Origin: Hygrocybe punicea
Taxonomy: Eukaryota > Basidiomycota > Agaricomycetes > Agaricales > Hygrophoraceae
Direction of reading: 5' to 3'
NCBI GenBank assembly: GCA_963556145.1
Contig: OY744472.1
Location: 2,542,001 to 2,606,000, forward strand
DNA length: 64,000 nt
Position numbers and translations under genes: made by a program. Below, one piece after another: positions 55,057 through 64,000 of the stretch. Below the pieces are notes generated by a model, which did no database searches, had not been told where the DNA came from, and saw only the letters and a list, made by a program, of their open reading frames with translations. Positions within the stretch are counted from its first letter, which is position 1. Each line of letters starts with the position of its first letter.

Positions 55057-55480
55057 ACTTACGATTGGCAGCAGGGTTGGGTGCACTGACCCCACTGCTC
55101 TCTTTCTCCCGTTTGGGGGCGGTTCGTTGATGGTGATGTGCTGCTATGGTGGTGGTGGTGGTGGTGTTGGTGGTGGTGCTGCCGCTGCTGCTGCCACCTC
55201 TGATGGTACTGGTGCTTGCATTGTGCGTTGTCATCGTTGTGGTGGTGATGGCTGCCAACTTGGTGGTTGGTAGAAGTGCCTACAAAAGTATTAGTAAATG
55301 AGAAACAAATGATAAAACTTACCTATTTGCCTCGAACGCAAGTGTTTGAGGAGTTTCAGAATGGTGGTTGTCGGTGGCTGAGAATAAAGTTCACTGACTA
55401 AAATGGAAATTTGCCAAATCAGCATATGAGTAAAACTTTCACTTGGAGCAAAAAATACATACCTGCAGACATTGGTTCAG
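55057..55480. repeat. GTG/CTG trinucleotide-rich region inside the second hAT-like ends
   Basis: Runs of GGT, GTG and CTGCTG read as Thr/Ser/His/Gln repeats on the minus strand. The composition parallels the CAG tract of the first hAT element, supporting that both belong to one family. A degenerate protein-coding remnant cannot be excluded. Confidence 0.5.
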
Positions 55481-55745
55481 TGGTTCTGAACTGCTTGTGA
55501 ACCGTTTAGACAACCCCAGGGGTTGCCTGAACCCTGAACTGGACCCGGGGTTCAGTTCAGCCAAGGTGCTGGACTGAACCGAACTTCCAGTTCGGTTCGG
55601 AGTTCGCACTGGGTTCGGATCGGTTCTGAACCGAACTTTGGCAGCACTAGTTGACATTGAGGCATCATGTTGTTTATCGTGCAACACTTCAGTTCCATTG
55701 AAGATAATGATTCAAAAAGAAATGAGGCAATTGTTGCCAGGATAA

Positions 55746-56000
55746 TTACAAGTAGCCACACTTTTTAGCATCCCCACAGAGCCTCCTGATCACATTGTGC
55801 CTGCTGTCCACACTCAAATCAACCACCGTCATCGCCAAAATGTTGCCATGTGGTTTCTCATTCTGCTGGACAACAATGCTATACTTGCCGTCATTGTGGA
55901 ATCGGCCTTGGTCGATACGATACCCAAGTTGGTCATCGTGTTTCACGATGCGGGCGGGGAAGATGCGAGAACCCACTTTTCCCTTGTTGCCTTTGAGCAA
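55746..56000 (-). other. Open frame of unknown identity
   Basis: An 84-codon minus-strand frame includes 'KVGSRIFPARIVKHDDQLGY' and 'DQGRFHNDGKYSIVV'. The amino-acid composition looks like real protein, and the opposite strand is also open. It is probably a remnant of a transposon-borne gene. I do not recognise the family. Confidence 0.25.
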
Positions 56001-56049
56001 CTTCTCTGGGTGTCGGCCCCACCTACATGCTTTGAAAAAAGCATTTAAA

Positions 56050-57160
56050 AGTTGCTGAGGAAGGTGAGTGTAATGCGACAGAATAAGCCGAAGGTTTTAC
56101 TTCACAAGACGGTTTTTAGAGAAAGGGGCTTAGGTTCTGAAGGCAGTCAATCTTAGAATAAGAGGAAGTGATTGAGTTGCAAGTTATATGAAATTTAAAG
56201 TCTACAGTACAAGCTGAAAGTAGACTACTTATATAGTCCAAGGGAGTGGCTATGTTATGAGGAATGGGATATGGGCTATGTGCCAAAGCATATGGTGATA
56301 AGGGATGAAACATGAATGGAAGGAGATAACATACAGCATTTGTCATATGATACGACTAAGCAGAGGGAAAAGGTAGCACATATGTGAAAGGAATGACTAA
56401 GGACAGTGGAAGAGGAGAGGGAAAGGGAAAAGGAAAAAGTAAGCATGTCTTAGCTAAGAAATCATAACAGTGAGCGTTATAGATATCACGATCTTTCTGT
56501 TCTTACCTTCATTTTTCAAGCCTATAGTAGGGTGAGGAAAAGGCTAAGGGGGTAGAGTATCCAATTTACTGGACCTTTGTGTTATTAGTTGTGGGGTGGG
56601 AGTTGTCGTGGTGAGTTTGAAAAATGGGGGTTACCAAAATAGGACACTAGCAAATGAGGGACAATTGAGGGGGCACCGCACACGACCTTCTCATGTCCTC
56701 CAAATCTGTAGCCCATCTCATTGCACAACACTCTTGGTGGCTTCGAGCTGGCGCCAGATTGCCACCGAGGTGTTCTACTGCGACCCGGTCGGTGTCATGA
56801 CCCCAAATGGTTTTGGGTGTAATGTCATGGGTTTACCATTGGACCACAGACTTAAATATTTAAGTGCAAGACTATGGATGCACACCTACACTCATTAGTA
56901 CCCATTCTATGCCTTTCCACATTACACATGCTAGTGAACAGACACAAATAGCATATATGCTTACCTTCATATTATTTATCATGGCTTCACTAGCAATGGC
57001 CTGACCTAGCTGTTTATGTATGGTGCACAGAGGCACATCCCCCACTCATTAGTATTTATTATATATTTCTCTGTATTGCACGTGCAAGGAGATAAGCCCA
57101 ACTAGCATTCTTACCTATATTAGCAGTAATGGATTGATTACAAATCTTGTTTACTTGTAT
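56050..57160. other. Gene-poor AT-rich stretch with a diverged tandem duplication
   Basis: No supported gene. Two diverged copies of about 160 bp are seen around 56890-56985 and 57045-57130. Both contain 'ACTCATTAGTA' and 'TAGCAT...CTTACCT..ATAT' landmarks. The rest is plain sequence. Confidence 0.4.
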
Positions 57161-57284
57161 TGATCAAAAGTGGCTCAGCTAGATAATGGGAAATGATTAG
57201 ATAAGATGTGAACAAGAGGATGATAAGATAATGATAAGATAGGATGCATCAGAGAGTGATTGATAGTCTGCTTACATAAAGACA

Positions 57285-58210
57285 ATGGAGGTCTATTGTT
57301 CTGAGCAGTCCATTGTTCTAAACAGTCCAAGTGGAGATAGAGCCCATTGTTCACAGCCTCTTTGATGCCATCCATTGTTCTCATGACTCAGTCCCATTGT
57401 TCTCACTTTCCCATTGTTCTCAGTCCCTCATTGTTCTCCAACAGTATAAATAGGGCCCCCAAATTCCAATAGTCAGTAGGATTTCCCCCCTCACCACTCA
57501 GTAGTCAGTCTTAGTCTGGGTTCACACAGTGTGATCCCTCATTCTATTAGTACTAGTAGTTACTCATTGTAGTAGCTAGTGCTAGCAATCCAGTCCAGTG
57601 CACTCTCATTCTATCATTCTCTGAGTTCCCCTTGTCAATTAAGGAGAATTCACTCAGTTCACTCAGTCCAATCAGTTCATTAGTCAGCTTTAGTCAGCTT
57701 TAGTCAGCTAGATACATTTCTAAGGTTAAGGTTTCATACTAAACAAAACAGAGTATTCAAAAGGTATTAAAGATATCCCTGAACTAGTAGCCAATGTGCA
57801 TTTGAAACTTCAGATTTAAGTCAGATATTATAATACCCAGAGATACTCTTGATTGAATAGGCCCTGTAACCAAAACAATTCATATTAAATTGGTGAATAT
57901 TGCTATCAGTATTCATTAATCCACATTTTATATTCCAGTAGTGAATATATATTATTGCAGTACATCACACTTGTCAACCATCATCCATACCCACTCAAAG
58001 TCTCACTTCTTAATTGAAGAGACCTCACTATTACATTCTATTGACTCATACAGTACATATACCTACAAACCCCTTCCTGATAGGTTATTTAGATATTAGA
58101 AACCCACGAACAACAAGAAGGTACCTGAACAAAGTCAACTCTGGTAATTCTTGGTGAAACAAACATTCACATAACATCGGGTTGGTCGACAAGGCTATCT
58201 CCTCACAACA
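57285..58210 (+). repeat. LTR-like promoter region with CATTGTTCT repeats
   Basis: Six or more spaced copies of CATTGTTC(T) lie between 57293 and 57440, directly upstream of a TATA box (TATAAATAG at about 57444). Repeated AGTCAGT/TAGTCAGCT motifs and a long AT-rich leader follow. Enhancer-like repeats, TATA and untranslated leader are the layout of an LTR U3-R-U5, but the ends, partner LTR and target duplication were not found. It may be a decayed solo LTR. Confidence 0.4.
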
Positions 58211-59220
58211 TTGTCCAAGTCATCCTCTTCATCAACTCCTCACCTAGGTGAGAAAATATCCTGTGCACTTGTGGCATTGACAGGTTGTGATTGACGTCAC
58301 GGCAACTGTACTCGAAGCCTGCGAAACATGCAGTGCTGAGGGTTGAGGGGAAGTGTTTTTTCTCCCTTCCTCCCTGGGTGAGTGAGGACATGCCACTGAT
58401 TTTGTGAACCAATGCCATAGAAAAGCTGTTGCTTAGAGATCATGTCATGGCTATGATCTTAGCCAGTAGCCGTTGACATTTGGCAAATGCTTGCATAAAA
58501 TGGGCCATCTGAAGGGTGATTCTGCTCCCTGCCACAAAACAATGAATTCACGTCAGGTCACCATCCAACTTCAGAGCCTAAAAATGTCCCCTTTGGCAAC
58601 TACGTGACCTGCAGGATATTTTGGCAGTTACAGATGATCTCCAGCAAATCCTCATGACTCACATAGTGGAATCAGCTCACATTATAAGCATTCTTCAAGC
58701 ATCTCTGGATTTTGTCAGGCAACTCTGTGGTCATGACCATCTGAATATTTTCCAGCGGGCAATTGAGACAATTCACTATGATTACAAGGGATAATGTTCA
58801 ATCCAGAAATATGGCAAGCCATTGGTCAGAGTGTGTAATTCTGGTAGAGCATTATACACCTTGACACATACTTGCCAATGTGGTATCAAATGAATCATAT
58901 GCTACAATAATTTCAGGCTCATGATAACTATAAATAATATGACTGTCATGCTGGCATTGACCCAGCCATGTAATTGTCAACGTGTATAATTCTAGCAAAG
59001 ACATCATATACCTTGACACATATTTGCCAATGGCCAATGGTCATTATCTGGAATAATTTTAGGCTCATTATAACCATAGATAAAACCAGGTATAGCATTG
59101 TGAGTTGCCGGCAACATGAATATCACTTATCAACTCCGCCTGGAAAAACCAGCCTCCCCCCAATTTCCTGATGACTTGTCCAATGCATACTAGAAGTCTA
59201 ATTTCATTCCTATGAGCACT
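58211..59220. other. Decayed sequence with a diverged tandem duplication
   Basis: There is no intact gene. Two copies of about 150 bp (starting near 58838 and 58986) share 'ACCTTGACACATA', 'TTGCCAATG' and 'AGGCTCAT.ATAAC'. Short protein-like pieces such as 'ILQASLDFVRQLCGHDHLNI' (58690-58750, plus) suggest an old gene remnant of unknown family. Confidence 0.35.
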
Positions 59221-59938
59221 CAGGATATCCTTCTCTCCGGTTTTCATCGTGTCAAGGACCTTGAGCTGAGCTCTTCTACATCCTCTATCGCTTGGTTGGT
59301 CATCAAGCCTTGAATAATCTGTCAGACTGGCTGATCCTTCAAGAACCAATTCCTCGAATACATACGCTTTTCAAACAAAGTGGATGAGAAGGAAGCGATA
59401 AGAAAGCTGTTAAATTTCACAGCATCGTCCATTGAACATCTCCTATGGATATATCCTTTCCAATGTTTTCTGATACCAAGATTGAAGGTTTCTCTACTTG
59501 CACAGATCATTTGTTGAATTCATTGCTGACACTTTCCATTGCACAGAAGTTCTCAATGACTTTATAAGTCTAGACAAATGTACCAACCTTCGGGCCCTTC
59601 ACTTCACAAACATTTTGCTTTGGCAGGAAGATGCAAGAACGGTTATCACCCTGCCTTGGATTACAAAGCTGCTGTCACAGATAACATCGCTTCCAGTTCA
59701 ACTGATTGAACTTGAATTTTATTTGCCGAATGGCTTCGAGTACGACAGCAGCTTGGAACTGTTTGACTGGGATGGGATGGCACAAACTATCTTGCGGCCA
59801 TGCTTCAAAAACTCCGCATTGTTTTGGATGTGGGTATCAATATTGACCCGGCCAAAGTGTCGAAGTTCGTCAGAGAGGATAAACTGTCAGCGCATGTCAG
59901 CTTGTAAAAGGTTTCTTCGAGTAGACTTTCCTGTCCTT
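59221..59938 (+). pseudogene. Broken F-box/LRR-like protein gene
   Basis: Pieces read in order are 'ILLSGFHRVKDLELSSS', then 'LNNLSDWLILQEPIPRIHTL', then a frame open from 59498 with 'LDKCTNLRALHFTNILLWQE' and 'LPWITKLLSQITSLPVQLIE'. The frame shifts by one base at the A run near 59810 to continue 'KLRIVLDVGINIDPAKVSKF' and stop at 59936-59938. The style (leucine-rich ladder ending in a W-x-x-hydrophobic strand) matches the C-terminal half of the large agaricomycete F-box-like family. No F-box itself is seen upstream. At least two frame changes and stops mark it as a pseudogene. Confidence 0.45.
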
Positions 59939-59953
59939 GGTTACCAATATTGA

Positions 59954-60756
59954 TCCCCTCATGTTCGGCTCGGAAACGTGTGGCATAAGCCTTGGATGGC
60001 GGTAACTATTATTTAATTTGGGTGTGATGGGTACCACAGCTGAGGGCGAAGAAATGTACTTGCTGAAAGCGAGGTGGACGTAAGAATGCTATCAATGGAT
60101 GGGCGAGCATTCTTTCCTTCGAGTTCCTGCAGAGTCCTACACAACCTTATGATGTAAGCTGACAAGAGTGAAATTTTTCTCCGTTTGAATCTATGCTTGT
60201 ACGCACGAGCGTGACCAACAGCTTTCAATTCGATGGAACGCGCTTGCTCTTGTGCCCAGGATGACATACAACACGATTATCCAAGCGGGCAAGTTCTCCG
60301 GTTTCTACACCAAATAAGTCGTAAGTGGAAAATCATGAAAACGCGTCGTTCCAGTGTGAGGACTCAGAGAGAAATCGACGTGGTGTGGGCGACTCCGACC
60401 AAGCTGAAGCTTAAGAGCCTAGGTCCGTCAAATATCGAGGGATCGAGTGATAGTGCACAGAGCAGGCCTGTCGTTCGTCTGTAGATGGAAATCTTCGTCA
60501 TTGGGGAATGTCAGGATGGACTGGTACGCCGTTTGGAACTTTGAAACGCGGTATCAAAACACTGCACACAAGCAGATGTTCGACGTTGGACGTTGAACAC
60601 CTCCCTATATACTGACCCCAGGGTAGACCCATTCCTTGTCCTTGGTGTGGACCACCGGAATTTCCAGCAGAGTTTCATACCCGGTGGTGTACAAACGATC
60701 ACGTGAGTACACATCCAACCAAGACTCAAGAGATTGTCCTGAAATCCGCAATATTA
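59954..60756. other. Intergenic region upstream of SEH1
   Basis: About 800 bases without a convincing gene. Weak 80-codon frames on both strands around 60013-60484 lack any recognisable motif. An intron-like GTGAGT (60702) ... AAACAG (60770) is seen just before the SEH1 coding sequence, so a 5' UTR or alternative first exon may lie here. Confidence 0.4.
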
Positions 60757-62500
60757 ATGATTCAAACAGGCCTCATCCAAAACGCCCACGGCGATCTGGT
60801 TACAGACGTGTCTTACGACTTTTACGGCCTTCGTCTAGCCACGTGCAGCCTTGACCAAAGGTTCGTAACCTCGCGTTGTTTTCCTTCTTCGAGGTTACGT
60901 TTTCTGTCTTGTATTCAGAATTAAAATATGGCAGCTGGATGAAAGGAACGGCACATGGAGTGTAGAAGATGACTGGAAGGTAGTTCTTGCCGTTCTCTAT
61001 TCATGCGGAACTCCATGATTGCTTCTATCAGGCACACGATGCTGCGGTTTCCAAGTTGAGTTGGGCACATCCAGAATTCGGCCCCATCATCGCATCGTCA
61101 TCGTTTGACCGCACTGTAAAGGTCTGGGAGCAAACTTCTGTCACCCCTCCAGCACCGGGTCCACAGCAAATTAACGCAAACGGTGGGGGTACTGCAGTAC
61201 CTTCCACCGGACCATCTAACTCACGATGGGTGGAAAGGGCGGTATTGGTTGAAGCTAAAGGGTCCGTGAGAGCAGTCGAATTCGCGTCTCATCATTTTGG
61301 CTTGAAATTGGTAAGTCATTCACCGCAGACTTCGCCCATCAGGCCAACTTCTTAACCTGCCCGACAGGCAACAATCTCCTCAGACAACCACCTCCGGATC
61401 TACGAATGCCTCGAACAACCCTCTCTAACAACCTGGCAAATCTGCGAAGAAGTTGATGTGCAAAACCTACCTTCCGCTACTTCGCCATCCTTGGTTTCCC
61501 ACTTACACACCGTCGCCCTCGCTACCCCAACCCAAACTGGCGCAACTCTCGACTCCGCATCTGTGTCCCTTATTACGCAAGCGCTGCAGCAAGGTCTCCA
61601 GCCAGGTCCACAAACTAGACCTGGGGCTGGCCATCCTGAAGCAGATGGGGGATGGTGTATTTCTTGGTGTAAGGATAAGTATTGGGGGGAGATCATCGCA
61701 GCTGGGTGCGGTATCAGCGGCGCTGTCAAGGTGCGCCTTTATACACACCATCTATTGCATCAGGCTGTCGACTGTATAATGTTTTTGCACAGATCATTCA
61801 ACTTTCAGCACCCAGAAGCTCCACCACACTCTTGACGCTTGATCCATCCCCGGCACCTCATACGGCCTCTTTGGAAAGTAACGCTGCTACCGCCGGCACC
61901 GCTTCCATAGACCCCGACACACACGTGCCGACGCCCTTCGCCATTACTTCTGTCGCATGGGCTCCCTCTTGCGGGCGTTCATACCACCTCATAGCTACTG
62001 GAGGGCGCGATGGCCGAGTGCGAATTTGGCGTGTCAAACCTGCAATGGACGATGGGGATGACGAACATTCGAGGGAAGGCGAAGACGGAAAGTGGACGGC
62101 CACCGTTGTCGCGGACTTTGATCAGCACAAGTACGTCCCACTGGAGTTATGAGCCCTCGATTGTCTGACAATCTACTCGTTGATCTTAGATCGGCGGTCG
62201 GTAGGGTTGAGTGGAATATCACCGGGTGAGGCATCTGAAACAAAAGTCATTTCTTTTGTGACATTCACTTTTGGCTATAGCACCGTCCTTTCGTCTGCTG
62301 GCAACGACGGAAGGGTCCGTTTGTGGAAAGCAACTTCCGGGAACGTGTGGCGGCCAGCCGGAAGCATTGGTGTTGAGCAAACGGAGGACCGTGATCATGA
62401 CAATTCACTCAGAGAGACTCCGGACTTCGACATCGAGAGAAACACAGAATATGGTAATTTACATGACCACGACGTCCCCGGCACAAAGCGGAACGTCTGA
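60757..62500 (+). CDS. SEH1: SEH1-type WD40 nucleoporin
   Basis: This beta-propeller protein is shared by the nuclear-pore Y complex (Nup84/Nup107) and, in many fungi, the SEA/GATOR2 complex at the vacuole. The frame reads 'MIQTGLIQNAHGDLVTDVSY', 'DFYGLRLATCSLDQR', then after an intron 'IKIWQLDERNGTWSVEDDWK'. 'AHDAAVSKLSWAHPEFG', 'IASSSFDRTVKVWEQ', 'FASHHFGLKLATISSDNHLR', 'IYECLEQPSLTTWQICEEVD', 'LIATGGRDGRVRIWRVKP' and 'VLSSAGNDGRVRLWKATSGN' follow. Seven coding exons were resolved. Blade order and the 'GDLVTDVSYDFYG..LAT' start are diagnostic. The ATG at 60757 lies inside a possible intron, so the true first exon could be upstream. The tail is acidic and not conserved. Confidence 0.92.
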
Positions 62501-62581
62501 GGAAACGAGAAACAAGAAAGTACATATTACAATTACAGCGTATCCATGGCAAGGCTGTTTTCGTCAAGGGTAGTTCAATGT

Positions 62582-64000
<1,419 letters not shown>

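Larger units (their letters stand above)
39684..55649. mobile_element. Second pair of hAT-like ends enclosing a nested retroelement stack
   Basis: The left end TAGTGCTACCGAAGTTCAG and the right end, which is the reverse complement of TAGTGCTGCCAAAGTTCGG, match the ends of the hAT element at 32049. Both have dense GGTTCAG / GAACTGAAC subterminal arrays (39700-39880 and 55500-55640). The flanking octamers are GGTTCAAC and GTTGACAT and do not match, so the two ends may come from different or rearranged elements. Between them, apart from the insertions, only microsatellites are found. Confidence 0.5.

Noticed and set aside
39684..55649. Treating the region between the second hAT-like ends as one giant 16-kb hAT transposon
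   Set aside because: The flanking octamers differ and the interior is explained by later LTR insertions, so a single unit is not supported. Recorded only as end pairs.
60013..60484. Two overlapping frames of 83-84 codons on opposite strands upstream of SEH1
   Set aside because: No recognisable motif, no splice partner and overlapping each other. Insufficient to call a gene.

Overview
The window is nuclear DNA of a filamentous basidiomycete, most likely an agaricomycete (mushroom-forming) fungus. The evidence is dense genes with many short GT-AG introns (about 45-70 nt), a STE3-type pheromone receptor, intron-bearing tRNA-Asp genes, and a large nest of transposable elements of kinds common in Agaricomycetes.

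Two gene-dense blocks flank the element nest. Left block (1-27.9 kb): the 3' part of an ENP2/NOL10 ribosome-biogenesis gene, a possible tiny membrane-protein gene, a STE3-like receptor, a MITE, a coiled-coil protein, a tRNA-Asp, mitochondrial isoleucyl-tRNA synthetase, cytosolic prolyl-tRNA synthetase, a second tRNA-Asp, a B-type cyclin, proteasome subunit RPN1, a divergently transcribed CBS-domain protein, a USP-family deubiquitinase and a Bin3-type RNA methyltransferase. Right block (60.7-64 kb): a SEH1 nucleoporin and the 3' part of an NADP-dependent glutamate dehydrogenase, arranged convergently. These are housekeeping genes and form no obvious pathway cluster. The two tRNA synthetases bracketed by two tRNA-Asp genes are the only thematic group.

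From about 27.9 to 55.7 kb the sequence is almost wholly nested mobile elements, which can be ordered by target-site duplications (TSDs). First nest: a long inverted-repeat element (about 28.6-38.2 kb) was split in its left arm by a Tc1/mariner-type element (TA duplication) and in its right arm by a hAT-type element (8-bp TSD). The hAT contains a short-LTR retroelement, which contains a second member of the same short-LTR family carrying a 619-codon proline-rich reading frame. Second nest: hAT-like ends at 39684 and 55649 enclose a solo LTR. That LTR is split by a 1.65-kb TG...CA solo-LTR-like element (5-bp TSD), itself split by an 11.5-kb Ty3/gypsy element (4-bp TSD). The gypsy element is interrupted in its integrase by another copy of the same 1.65-kb element. 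On the strand opposite gag-pol, the gypsy element carries an extra gene with a Zn2Cys6-type zinc cluster and a charged coiled coil.

From 55.7 to 60.7 kb lies a gene-poor stretch of decayed repeats, an LTR-like promoter region and a broken F-box-like gene. The premature stop codons I checked in the Tc1/mariner transposase and in gypsy pol are TGA where an arginine CGA codon fits the context. That points to CpG decay or RIP-like mutation of elements in this genome. Gene functions were assigned by reading translated motifs by eye, and no database search was possible.
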